NCBI GenBank assembly: GCA_963788145.1
Contig: CAWBFQ010000006.1
Coordinates: forward strand, 310,001-374,000
Reading direction: 5' to 3'
Length of the DNA stretch: 64,000 nt
DNA from: UTCFX2 sp963788145
GTDB taxonomy: Bacteria > Chloroflexota > Anaerolineae > Anaerolineales > UBA4823
The notes beneath the pieces were generated by a model. It did not search any database. It worked only from the letters and a program-made list of their open reading frames with translations, and was not told the origin of the DNA. This document shows positions 38,044 through 47,374 of this stretch, piece by piece (positions within the stretch are counted from its first letter, which is position 1; the number at the start of each line of letters is the position of its first letter). Both the position numbers and the translations under genes were made by a program.

Positions 38044-39613
38044 TTTTCGGGTTCGCCAGCGAGATTATTTGCTCGAGATTTCGCGCTCAATCACATTAGA
38101 GCTGGATTTGAGCAAAGTGCTTGCACGCATATTAAATATCTCGATTGAAATGCTGGCAGGTCAGGCAGGTTTGATTGCTCTTCGTGAATCGCAGGTGGGA
38201 TGGCGTGTTGCTGTTACTCACGGCATCCCACCTGCGTTTTTACGCCAGCTTGAACCTCTTCTTGCAACTGTATCAGAAGGTGACGAGCCAGCCATCCACG
38301 AATTGCCGGAGATCAACCGTCTTCTCCAGGGTTTGACCCGCACTGCCAGCCTGGGTTTGTTGACCGGGGTCGCATTGCCCTTGATAGCCCGGAATAAAGT
38401 CATTGGACTTCTTTTTATCTTTCGTAATTATCTTGGCGTTTTCTCGGTAAATGATAAGGCATTATTACAAAGTTTTGCCGACCAGGCGGCTATCGCCGTG
38501 CAGAACGCACAACTTTACACGCAGATCAGTAAGGAGGAGCAGCGTCTGGCTGCGCTGCTTGACTCGATTGCAGATGGGATCTTGATTCTCTCATCCGATC
38601 ATACTGTTGAACATTGCAACCCGGCATTGGTGCAAATGTTGAACATTCCTGCAGAGAAAATCCTGGGCGCCAAGCATGAAGAAATTATTTGTTGGCTAAA
38701 CCAGGAAGATGGAGTAACCCTCGAGCAAGCTGAGACTGGCGGATGGCCTTTGACGCCGAATGCCACGCTTTATGTGGAGGGCGACCTGGAAAGACCAGAA
38801 AAATTGCCTCTGCCCGTTGGAGTAACCTATTCGCCTTTGCTTTCTCCTGAAGGTGGTCTGGTGAATGTGATCGCTTCCGTGCGAGATATCACTCGTTTCC
38901 GAGAAGCTGAGGAGTTAAAAAGCACATTTATCTCGGTCGTCAGTCATGAATTGAAAACACCCGTTGCGCTGATTAAAGGATATGTCAGCACCCTCCGCCG
39001 GGAGGACGCAGTCTGGGAACGCGAGATTGTGCGTGATAGCCTGGAAGTCATTGAGGAAGAAGCAGATCGTTTAACCGAATTGATTGAAGATTTACTGGAC
39101 GCGTCCCGTTTGCAAGCTGGTGTGCTTTCGATCAACCCGTCGGATGTGGCCATGGATGTACTTGCCAGGCGATTGGCAGATCGTTTTGAGACACAGTCTG
39201 ACCGCCATAAGATCTTTGTGGATTTTCCACAAAAATTTCCCGTTATCCTGGGCGATGAAGATCGGCTGGCACAGGTGTTTTCCAATTTGATCTCAAATGC
39301 GATCAAATATGCGCCGGCAGGTGGAGAAATTCGTATTCGTGGTCAAATTCATCCTGAACAGGTGGTTGTCTGTGTAAGCGATCAAGGACCAGGGATAGCG
39401 ATTGGGGATATCCCGCATGTATTCGATCGGTTTTACCGTTCCTCGGAAGCATCTCGGACGACAAAGGGGGCCGGATTGGGGTTATATCTCGCCCGGGCTG
39501 TGGTAGAGGCGCATGGGGGCAGGATTTGGGTTGATCCCAGACCGGGTGAAGGGGCTCGGATTTGTTTTTCTTTACCGCGCGATCGGGCTGAAATCCGTAC
39601 CGAAATGGAATAA
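38033..39613 (+). CDS. Soluble GAF-PAS histidine kinase
   Basis: About 526 residues with no membrane segment: GAF (about 15-165), PAS-like region (about 175-295), HisKA and HATPase. The acceptor histidine is in FISVVSHELKTPVALIKGYV; the ATP domain shows NLISNAIKYAPAGGEI, DQGPGIAIGDIPHVFDRFYR and GAGLGLYLARAVVEAHGG. No ATG fits the start; the frame opens with TTG 38009, but TTG 38033 or 38036 has GGAG at a proper distance and gives LLPDFRVRQRDYLLEISRS. The overlap with the aminotransferase end suggests coupled translation. No response regulator is adjacent; the next gene is the CpXC protein. The signal is unknown. Confidence 0.85.
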   Translation: MLPDFRVRQRDYLLEISRSITLELDLSKVLARILNISIEMLAGQAGLIALRESQVGWRVAVTHGIPPAFLRQLEPLLATVSEGDEPAIHELPEINRLLQGLTRTASLGLLTGVALPLIARNKVIGLLFIFRNYLGVFSVNDKALLQSFADQAAIAVQNAQLYTQISKEEQRLAALLDSIADGILILSSDHTVEHCNPALVQMLNIPAEKILGAKHEEIICWLNQEDGVTLEQAETGGWPLTPNATLYVEGDLERPEKLPLPVGVTYSPLLSPEGGLVNVIASVRDITRFREAEELKSTFISVVSHELKTPVALIKGYVSTLRREDAVWEREIVRDSLEVIEEEADRLTELIEDLLDASRLQAGVLSINPSDVAMDVLARRLADRFETQSDRHKIFVDFPQKFPVILGDEDRLAQVFSNLISNAIKYAPAGGEIRIRGQIHPEQVVVCVSDQGPGIAIGDIPHVFDRFYRSSEASRTTKGAGLGLYLARAVVEAHGGRIWVDPRPGEGARICFSLPRDRAEIRTEME

Positions 39614-39640
39614 TTGAGTTTTCTATAGGAGATGATGAGA

Positions 39641-40990
39641 ATGCCAAAGATGCAAGTGAATTGTCCAAACTGCCGCCAACCACTTATGGCGGATATTCAA
39701 CAATTATTTGACGTGAATGTTGATCCAGAGGCCAAGCAGCGCCTTCTCTCTGGGGCTTCTAATTTGATTCAGTGCAAATTCTGTGGTTTTCAGGGTAATC
39801 TGTCGACCATTGTGGTCTATCATGATCCTGAAAAAGAACTGCTCTTATCCTTTGTTCCCACTGAGATTGGACTTCCGCGCAATGAGCAAGAGCGAGTTAT
39901 CGGTGGTTTACTCAATCAAGTTATTAACAATTTACCACAAGAGAAGCGCAAAGGATATTTGTTAAATCCACAATCAACACTCACAATGCAAGGTTTGATC
40001 GAAAGAATCCTGGAAGCAGACGGGATCACTCGTGAAATGGTTCAGGCTCAACAACAACGCCTGAACCTGCTACAGAGATTGGCCAGCATACAAGATGAGG
40101 CTACCAGGGCAGAGGTAATACGTCAGGAAGATAGCCTGATCGACGCGGAATTCTTTATGCTTCTGAATCGCTTAGGCGAGGCTGCCCTTGGAAGTGGAGA
40201 CCGCGAATCGGCGCGCCAATTGGTTGAACTGCAGCGGAGCTTACTTCCAAATACAACATATGGGAAACAACTCAAAGCGCAGACCGAAGAGATCGAGACG
40301 GCGTTGAAGGATTTACAATCTGCTGGTAGTGGTCTAACTCGTGAGAAGATGCTCCAATTATTAGTCGAAGCGCCTAATGAAACCCGGTTTAGCGCGCTGG
40401 TCAGTCTGGCCAGGCCTGTACTGGATTATGGCTTCTTCCAGCTTTTGAGTGAGCGGATTGATCGGGCCCGTGGTGATGGACGTGCTCGTCTGGTTGAACT
40501 ACGAACCAAGCTGCTGGAGATGACTCAAGAGATAGATCGACAACTTGAAGAGCATAGGCTGCAATCGCGCCAGTTGATCGAATCGCTCCTGACGGCCGCT
40601 GATCTTGAACAGGCGATTGCGCAATCGTTGCCTGGGATTGATGAGGTCTTTGTACAGGAAGTGGAGAGCATGCAAAAGGCTGCCAGGAGTGATGGAGACC
40701 TGGATCGATCCAGCAAGCTCCAGATAATAATCGATACACTACAGCAAGCATCAGAAACTCCCCAGGGTGTTGCCCTGGTGGAAGAATACCTGGACGCCCC
40801 CGATGAAAAAGCTCGAACCGAATTCCTGAAATCTCACCAGGGCGAGATTTCTCAGGAGTTTTTCGATATGTTGGCAAATTTTGCTTTTCAAGTACAATCG
40901 GGCGAAGATAAACAACTTGCCGAACATGTGGTGGCAGCCAACCGCCAGGCAATTCGATTTAGCATGCAGCAAAAAATGCAGTCGGGTTAG
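39641..40990 (+). CDS. CpXC-domain protein with long helical C terminus
   Basis: A 449-residue protein. The N terminus holds the CpXC pattern, VNCPNCRQPL near residue 5 and LIQCKFCGFQ near 45, a likely zinc-binding pair of CxxC knuckles, followed by a region with VYHDPEKELLLSFVP. The remaining 300 residues are mostly charged helix (for example LQRLASIQDEATRAEVI and EIDRQLEEHRLQSRQLIESL), possibly coiled coil. ATG 39641 is chosen over 39632/39635 because AGGAG overlaps those. Function is unknown in this family. It follows a histidine kinase by 27 nt and converges with the FHA regulator with a 4-nt overlap. Confidence 0.8.
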   Translation: MPKMQVNCPNCRQPLMADIQQLFDVNVDPEAKQRLLSGASNLIQCKFCGFQGNLSTIVVYHDPEKELLLSFVPTEIGLPRNEQERVIGGLLNQVINNLPQEKRKGYLLNPQSTLTMQGLIERILEADGITREMVQAQQQRLNLLQRLASIQDEATRAEVIRQEDSLIDAEFFMLLNRLGEAALGSGDRESARQLVELQRSLLPNTTYGKQLKAQTEEIETALKDLQSAGSGLTREKMLQLLVEAPNETRFSALVSLARPVLDYGFFQLLSERIDRARGDGRARLVELRTKLLEMTQEIDRQLEEHRLQSRQLIESLLTAADLEQAIAQSLPGIDEVFVQEVESMQKAARSDGDLDRSSKLQIIIDTLQQASETPQGVALVEEYLDAPDEKARTEFLKSHQGEISQEFFDMLANFAFQVQSGEDKQLAEHVVAANRQAIRFSMQQKMQSG

Positions 40991-41727
40991 CCGTTCATAT
41001 CCTGGATTGGAGGGTTTTCCAGGCGCAATCCATGCCCACGTACTGTTACAATATACTCGTGAGATGGGTCAACCCGAGCAATGCGGTCTCGTAGCCTTCT
41101 AACCAGTGCATCCAGCGCTTGCTCTGAGATCTCGAAGGCTTGCCCTTCCCCCCATACTGTTGAAACCAGGTCCGGGCGTGTTACGACCCGGCCCTGGTTG
41201 TCAAATAGCACTTCGAGTAAGCGGAACTGAGATGCAGATAATGGGGGAAGAATTTCTTCTAGCCTGTCGCCGGCTTCAGGTAGGTGGATCCATACTCTTC
41301 TGGATTTTTTCTCTAATCTTAATCTAGCATTGGTTTGCTGCGCGTGTGTGGCCGACACAAGCGCAGACTGTGATAGCGAGAGATCACCGGGTTGGTTTTC
41401 TAAAGGTATGGTCGAATCAGAGCTTAGGAAAATAAACCGTTGAGCCAGCGCAATCTGAATGACATCACCATCTTGTAATAAGACCGAGTCTATTACCGCT
41501 TGGCCATTGTGGTGAGTACCATTCTTGCTATTCAAATCTTTTAGGAGAATCCCCTTGGCGTCGATTGTCAGGCGAGCGTGATGTCTTGAGACTTGTCGAT
41601 CGGCAATCATGATGTCACAATCTGGTTCTCGACCTAGCAGAATGCTCTCTTGCAATGCCCAGCGCTGACCATTCAATGGGCCCGATTGGGCGACCAAAAA
41701 TGGAACCTCATCGCCATATTTCTCCAT
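40987..41727 (-). CDS. FHA-winged helix transcriptional regulator
   Basis: A 246-residue regulator with an N-terminal FHA domain and a C-terminal OmpR-type winged helix. The FHA phosphothreonine-binding residues are all present: LLGREPDCD, ADRQVSRHHARL and LNSKNGTHHNG. The C-terminal domain (about 155-240) reads LSASQFRLLEVLFDNQGRVV, ALDALVRRLRDRI and YIVTVRGHGLRL, the usual DNA-binding wing. EmbR of mycobacteria joins the same domains in the opposite order and is controlled by a Ser/Thr kinase; here a Ser/Thr kinase is divergently transcribed next door, so phosphothreonine-controlled transcription is a reasonable inference. A TATAAT in minus orientation (41758-41763) is its likely -10. Confidence 0.9.
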   Translation of the reverse strand: MEKYGDEVPFLVAQSGPLNGQRWALQESILLGREPDCDIMIADRQVSRHHARLTIDAKGILLKDLNSKNGTHHNGQAVIDSVLLQDGDVIQIALAQRFIFLSSDSTIPLENQPGDLSLSQSALVSATHAQQTNARLRLEKKSRRVWIHLPEAGDRLEEILPPLSASQFRLLEVLFDNQGRVVTRPDLVSTVWGEGQAFEISEQALDALVRRLRDRIARVDPSHEYIVTVRGHGLRLENPPIQDMNG

Positions 41728-41770
41728 AGCTCTGCCTCCACGGGTATAATATCATAGATTATATTCGCTT

Positions 41771-41809
41771 GATCAGATTGAAATTAAACAAATTTGGTTC
41801 AATTTGATC
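41771..41809. promoter_or_regulatory. Inverted repeat, candidate operator of the FHA regulator/kinase pair
   Basis: GATCAGATTGAA (41771-41782) and TTCAATTTGATC (41798-41809) form 12-bp arms with one mismatch and a 15-nt spacer, in the middle of the divergent region. It covers the place of the -35 box of the FHA gene (its -10 is at 41758-41763). A role as binding site for the winged-helix regulator, giving autoregulation, is inferred from position and symmetry. Confidence 0.45.
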
Positions 41810-41837
41810 CTTATGAAAGGCCCTTCAAACAACGGAT

Positions 41838-42827
41838 ATGCCTACGCCGCTAAAAACCGCTGAAGTCTTACACGGTCGTTATCAAATCGCAAAAATAATC
41901 GGGCAAGGAGGAATGGGGAGTATTTACCTTGCAGATGACTTGCGTTTGGAAGGACGACAGTGCGCTCTGAAAGAAGTAGAGCACGATCGTAGCCTTTCGG
42001 GCGATCTGCTTAAACAAGCTCGCGAACAATTCCAGCGTGAAGCCACTGTTCTTGCCCGCCTGGACCATCCTAATCTGCCGAAAGTATCCGACTTTTTTTC
42101 GGTTGGGGGACGGGATTACCTCGCGATGGATTATATTCCAGGAAAAGACCTGCGTTTGCTTATCAATGAAGCAAAACAGGGAGGAGGGTATATCCCTGAA
42201 CGAGATGTGTTGAATTGGGCTAGCCAGATTGCCGATGCATTGAGTTACCTGCATAATCAAAGACCACCTATCTTGCATCGAGATATCAAACCAAGCAATT
42301 TGAAATTAACACCCACCGGTTTGGTTAAATTGGTCGACTTCGGCCTTGTAAAAATATTGGCGTCAAATGAGGTGACGATCACAATTCTCCAGGGTAGAGG
42401 TACTGCGCTCTACACGCCGCTTGAACAATATGGCGGCGATACCGGTCATACGGATGCACGCAGCGATATCTATGCTTTTGGAGCGACGCTCTACCATTTA
42501 TTATCCAATCAGCCCCCTCTAGAGGCCAGGGAGCTTTTCCTGAATCCAAATGCGTTGACCCCGTTGCGGCAAATTAACCCGGATATCAGCCAACGGACGG
42601 AACGAGCAGTGCTTTGGGCGATGAACTTGCACCCTGATGAGAGGCCAGAAAGCGTCGCCGCGTTTCGTGAAATGCTCTTAGGCAGTTGGGATCCGATCAT
42701 AAAACCAAGAGGCAATTTACCGAACCCCTCTTTTGCTGATTTACTCTCATCTCCTGTTGAAAAATTTCTCGTTTGGATTTCAGCAATCTTATTATTGGTT
42801 AGTCTTGTGGTTACCCTCTTGCGATAG
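41838..42827 (+). CDS. Membrane-anchored Ser/Thr protein kinase
   Basis: A 329-residue PknB-type kinase: glycine loop IGQGGMGSIYLADD, catalytic lysine in CALKEVEHD, HRDIKPSNLKL, DFGLVK, and APE-equivalent TALYTPLEQYGG followed by DARSDIYAFGATLYHLL. The kinase domain fills residues 12-285; the C terminus is a single helix (FLVWISAILLLVSLVVTLL) with only one residue outside, so there is no external sensor domain. It is transcribed divergently from the FHA regulator, whose FHA domain is the natural reader of its product. Such kinases phosphorylate Thr on partner proteins; the substrate pairing here is inferred. Confidence 0.92.
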   Translation: MPTPLKTAEVLHGRYQIAKIIGQGGMGSIYLADDLRLEGRQCALKEVEHDRSLSGDLLKQAREQFQREATVLARLDHPNLPKVSDFFSVGGRDYLAMDYIPGKDLRLLINEAKQGGGYIPERDVLNWASQIADALSYLHNQRPPILHRDIKPSNLKLTPTGLVKLVDFGLVKILASNEVTITILQGRGTALYTPLEQYGGDTGHTDARSDIYAFGATLYHLLSNQPPLEARELFLNPNALTPLRQINPDISQRTERAVLWAMNLHPDERPESVAAFREMLLGSWDPIIKPRGNLPNPSFADLLSSPVEKFLVWISAILLLVSLVVTLLR

Positions 42828-42831
42828 TCGC

Positions 42832-45640
42832 TCAACCTTTTTCGATTTTCAGCCGATGGAATAGTATCAGCACGGCGCGCCAGATGAGCGCAACTCCAAA
42901 GCCTATCAAAAATCCAATCAATGATGTTAAGGTTACATTCCAGGGTAATCCAACTTCTGGCATTGGACGATTATCTGCAGGCAAGTTAATAATATAAATG
43001 TAACCAATCAGACTCCCGATCAATGCCAGCATTCCGACCCGGATCCCCCACCGGCTGTTACCGAGCTGGATGGATATCTGGTAAATTGCAAAAGCCAATC
43101 CAAAAGAGATCAAAATAGTGAACAACCACTCCCCCATGCCTGGTTGGCGAGGAGGAATAATCGTGGGTATTGGCATCGCGGTTGGCTCCGGCGTTTGGGT
43201 TGGGGGAATGGGCGTGAGCGTTTGAGTAGGTTCAGGAGTATTCGATGGTGTAATAATTTCACCGCTGGGCAGAGGAATGTCCAGATTAATTGAAGCTGAA
43301 CGAGCGTTTTCGCTCTCGGCTATGATTTGAAGTGTACCAGGCGCTGTAACCGCGTAAGTGGTCCGGGAGATGCCTTTTTGGGTGTAGGCTGTTTGGCGAA
43401 TGCTGGTTGTTTCTCCGCCGTATGAAAAAATAAAATTGACTGGCGTTCCATCGGGGACTGGATTGCCATTGAAGTCCAGTATGATGCCGGTTCGGAGGGG
43501 AATAACGTCCCCCATTCGGAATTCAGGCGGTGGAGTGGGCTCAAGAGTTGCAGTTTCCGTGAGTACTTGTTGCGCGGGTGGAAAATCGAATTCCAGTGGA
43601 ATAATCAGGTTTGGATTTGGAAAGAGCGCATTATTAAGATTATAACCAATTCCCGGAACTGAAACTGGTGATGCGCCGGTCGCGGCGTAGTTCGCCGAAT
43701 AATAGATAGGCGGCAGCATCTATAAACGGTGATGTTTTACTATATAAGGCATAGTAGGCGGTTAATTTTGAGATGTTTGTCGCATCGAGATAGTATGGAG
43801 CGGAGAGGGCGAAGACGATGACCCTTTTTTGTTGGAACAGATCTGGGCGTTCCGCCAGGAAGCGTTTCATGATCTTGTTCGCAGAAACTTCATCGCTATC
43901 TCCAAGCGTAGCCAGAATGATCCAATGAGCCCGGCCCAAGTCTCGCTCGATATCCGGTTCTGCTCTTGCGTCGTCGAGCATCCCGGATAAATTGTCAAAT
44001 GAATAGGATGACAGGTTATTAATCGACACCAACCCACCTGTCTGTGGACCATACAGGCGGACCACTGCATCCTGTAAGGATTTTAAGTTGAGCAGCGGAG
44101 AAGGAGCGCAGGTAGAACATTGCTGCGCCGAACGTGTATCGACAATAAACACGATCCGGTCATTTTGGTTGGGGGGATCCGGGACGGTGGTGTCCAGGTC
44201 TGTTTGCGATGGGCTGAGCAAAGTGGCTGAATTTCGGGCAATGTCAGAAGTGATCGCGCTGCCAAGCCCCAGCTCATTCAGGGAGTTTGTTTTCGGGGTA
44301 ACGTTTTCTAGTGAAAACCCCGAATACAGACGATATTTCAAGGTCAATATCCGTAAAACGGATTCATCCACTCTTTGAGCAAAAGCTGCGTCTTCATGGT
44401 ATTTTTGTGCGAAAAACTCCAGCGTTCGTACAGCCTCTGAAAAGGAATCGGTGTTGTTACTGGTCGAGAAATCGGCAAAATAGAGAATGTCGTTGCCTGC
44501 CAGGAAGGCGTTTAAAGCAACTCTGCGCGGGTCAAAAGTCTGGTTGGTGAGACTGTAAAAGCGGCGAATGGCCATATTTCCCAGGTCGTCGCTAATGAGC
44601 ACCCCGCCGTTTTGTCTCCAATTGGATAATCCAGGCAGTTCCATGAGAAGCCCCAGAGCTTGAGGATCAAGGCTGACCGGTCTTGTAGTGGCGCGTATAT
44701 TTCCTTGAAGTCCCTGGTAGCGAATATGAGAGGAGAGAAGCGCATCAACAGCTTCTTCGGGAGCAAGAGCATTACCCGTGGTTGCAATGAAAGGAGCTAA
44801 ATCGATGCTTTTCAATTCGTCCAGGGATTTGCGCACAGTCGCAACTTCTTCTTCTGGAAGCCGATCCGAACCGCCATGGCCGGGGAAGTGCTTGGCTGCT
44901 ACTGCCAGGTTCCCGTTACTACCGAGATGAATACCGCGAATGTAGGCGCGTCCCATCTCGCCTACCCAGTAGGGGTCGCCGCCAAAAGTACGCGTACCCA
45001 GGTTTTTTGAAATCTCAATTTGGGGTAAATCAAGGATATCTAAGGAAGGTCCCAGGAGTAAATTGATCCCTAAGATCGATAATTCTTTACCCAAGACGGT
45101 GCCAATTTGAGTGGCTAGGTTGGAATCCCAGGTCGCGCCGATTGCCATCTGATTAGGAAGCTCTGTCAAGCCACTTAATATCTGATCATAAGGATACCCA
45201 TCCCCTTCCTGTATGGTGGCAATAAATAAGGGGATGTAGTTTGGGAGGTAAGATAACCCTGTAGCCGGGTCAATCTTGCTTGAAGCGGACGAATCCCACT
45301 CGGTCTCCTGGAGTGTCTGGACCAATTTTTGCACTTGACCAGGTACGGATTTGGGATCGTTGCCAGTTGGAACGATATTGTCTTCCTTTGCCAATAATAC
45401 AATCCCACCGATATGATGGCTGTTGATTAAATTATAGATCGGTAGATCAGGGCTGATATTGGTGCCATTAAAAGTCACCAAAAAAAGTTGACCGACGCGC
45501 TCTTCTGGGGTAAGTTCGTTCAGTAATAATTGAGCCTGCGCCAAAGGATCGATGAGGGGATCACCCTCCTGGGCGGATATTTGACCAAGTGGAAAAGAGA
45601 TCAGGCTAAGAATCAACACCAAGAAAAGAACACGGAGCAT
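42832..45640 (-). CDS. GH3 beta-N-acetylhexosaminidase-like enzyme with membrane-spanning C terminus (frameshifted)
   Basis: About 935 residues once an extra base near 43690 is removed: the GH3 frame ends in LFGELRRDRR, while the next frame gives ATGASPVSVPGIGYN, a natural continuation seen at the end of GH3 domains. A signal peptide (MLRVLFLVLILSLISFPLG, start ATG 45640) exports it. NagZ-type marks are KHFPGHGGSDRLPEEE with the general-acid His and ISDDLGNMAIRRFY with the nucleophile Asp. After the catalytic part come a beta-rich domain (PLRTGIILDFNGNPVPDGT), a Pro/Thr-rich linker (TPEPTQTLTPIPPTQTP) and three membrane helices. It probably acts on cell-wall or exogenous amino sugars at the outer face of the membrane. 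Confidence 0.85.
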
Positions 45641-45725
45641 CGTTGTAGGTATAATCTTGCAGCCATCCATGGTCTTATTTTAGCGCATCTTCCAGGAAAA
45701 ACCCAGGTGGATGTCTAAGAATGAA

Positions 45726-46567
45726 TTATAGCCCGCCCTCGGTTGCGATAATTTGGTGTAATAACTCTCGCCGGGATGCGCCGCTGAGCGATTCCAGGCG
45801 GCTTATTCCTAATGGATCGATCTCTTCACGCAGCAATTGCAGCTCTGATTTAGATGGAAGCGGTGTAGGTTGGATGTTCTCTGCGATTGCGAGTTCAAAT
45901 CCGGTGTGGGATTGAATGTGCTCGATGGATGCCCAGGGATGGAAACTGGTAAGACGCATGTGCGGACGGTCGTTTTCATCAACCCCGCCAAAGTCAAATT
46001 GACCCAGGTCGCTAACCAGATAGCGTGGACCAGATCCCCAGCGGCGGTCGGGATGATGACCAAGCCCCGATATGAAATCCAGCTTCTTCGAGAAGACAAG
46101 CCGTGAATGACGGGGAACGTACAGGTGTATGTCGTCGATAAAAGTGGTTACATCTGGGATCCCGCCAGTTCCAGGCAGCCTCAGGCGCGGCTGTAAATAG
46201 TTTTTACCGAAGGCAATATTGTTAAAAATTACCGGCTTGATCGATCTGACCTGGACGAAAAAACTCTTTCGGACGCAAGCGGGGCAACATATCTGCTGCT
46301 GCCCGCGCAAATCCCACATTATTGAGCGAACGATCCAGCCATAATTCTTCTACCCGGGTGAAGTCCTAGCTGAGCGGGATGACGGCAAATGCCCTGCCCA
46401 ATGGCCGAAGCGAAATATAAATTTGGCGCGTGTGTCCGGCGGGCAAGCAGATAGCCAGCAGCGACCAGTGGTGTAGCTAAACCTTGTGCCACAATCTCGC
46501 CATTCCGCACCTGACGGGCAATGCAAATGACTATCATTTCATCCGGGGTGATCTGTAATTCGTCCAT
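45726..46567 (-). CDS. CoA-transferase beta subunit, glutaconate/3-oxoacid type (two frameshifts)
   Basis: Three frames fit end to end into a 279-residue family I CoA-transferase subunit B: N-terminal MDELQITPDEMIVICIARQV to AIGQGICRHPAQLGL, then TRVEELWLDRSLNNVGFARA to GQIDQAGNF, then NNIAFGKNYLQPRLRLPGTGG to the end. The joins need removal of one base near 46360 and one in an A5 run at 46224-46228. The C-terminal half has the GctB pattern (YLVSDLGQFDFGG, SFHPWASIEHIQSHTGFEL, LLREEIDPLG). No gene for an alpha subunit is adjacent. Substrate unknown. Two shifts in one gene could mean true decay, but both are simple indels. Confidence 0.75.
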
Positions 46568-46602
46568 CTTGATTGGATTAGATTTCTACCAGGAATCCCG
46601 AT

Positions 46603-47370
46603 CTAGTGGTTGAAGCGGAGCGTTCTCTCTAACACGTTTCTGGCTAGAATTGGATCATCGGTGAAGATTCCATCCACGCCTGCTTCAAATAAGCGCTGGA
46701 TATCTTCCTCGCGATTGACGGTATAAACAAAGATTTTGCGGCCCATCTTGTGGGTGTCTTGGATTCGCTTAGGGGTCGCATCGCTTAATTCTGGGTGCAA
46801 TGATTGATATTGGATCCATCGACCGAAGGTGTTGCGCAGTAAAGCGCCTGTCTTACCAGGAGGGGTGAGGAAACCAAGCGGCGCCTCGGGCAAAAGCTTG
46901 TGGATTCGCATCAGGGCTATGCTGTTAAAGGACGAGAATATAACCCGTTGGGTGAGCTTGGTCTGTTTGACAAGATCTGCAACTCTTGATGGGAGTTCGT
47001 CAAAAGGAGAACTGTAATTGGTCAACTCGACATTAATATACGTCAACTGACCAATCGCTTTGAACACTTCCTCTAGTGAAGGGATCGGTTCACCCTGAAA
47101 AGCGATATCAAAATGACTGCCAGCGTCCATCTTATGCAGTTCAGCCATAATGTGATCCTTAACTCGGCCTTTGGCTGGGGTCGTGCGATCTATGGTCTGA
47201 TCATGAATCACCGCGATATTTCCGTCAGCGGATAATTTGGCATCCAATTCAATCGCATCTGCCCCTTGTTGCAGAGCGAGCTTAAATGCAGCCAGTGTAT
47301 TCTCCGGCGCATAAGCGCTGGCGCCGCGATGGGCAATGATGGCTGGTTTCGGAAGATCAGAAAGCAACAT
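46603..47370 (-). CDS. Glycerophosphodiester phosphodiesterase
   Basis: A 255-residue GDPD that hydrolyses glycerophosphodiesters to glycerol 3-phosphate and an alcohol. Seen: AHRGASAYAPENTLAAF with the catalytic His and the metal-site Glu-Asn, AIELDAKLSADGNIAVIHD with the second His and metal ligands, DRTTPAKG, and the C-terminal VDGIFTDDP. There is no signal peptide, so it is cytoplasmic. It starts 4 nt after the AAA+ ATPase stop and is followed after 35 nt by the CoA-transferase gene, all on the minus strand. Confidence 0.93.
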   Translation of the reverse strand: MLLSDLPKPAIIAHRGASAYAPENTLAAFKLALQQGADAIELDAKLSADGNIAVIHDQTIDRTTPAKGRVKDHIMAELHKMDAGSHFDIAFQGEPIPSLEEVFKAIGQLTYINVELTNYSSPFDELPSRVADLVKQTKLTQRVIFSSFNSIALMRIHKLLPEAPLGFLTPPGKTGALLRNTFGRWIQYQSLHPELSDATPKRIQDTHKMGRKIFVYTVNREEDIQRLFEAGVDGIFTDDPILARNVLERTLRFNH

Positions 47371-47374
47371 GGAC

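Noticed and set aside
42832..43719. A separate membrane protein gene downstream of GH3
   Set aside because: Its start overlaps the GH3 end, and the sequence ATGASPVSVPG continues the GH3 domain after removal of one base, so it is treated as the C terminus of that enzyme.
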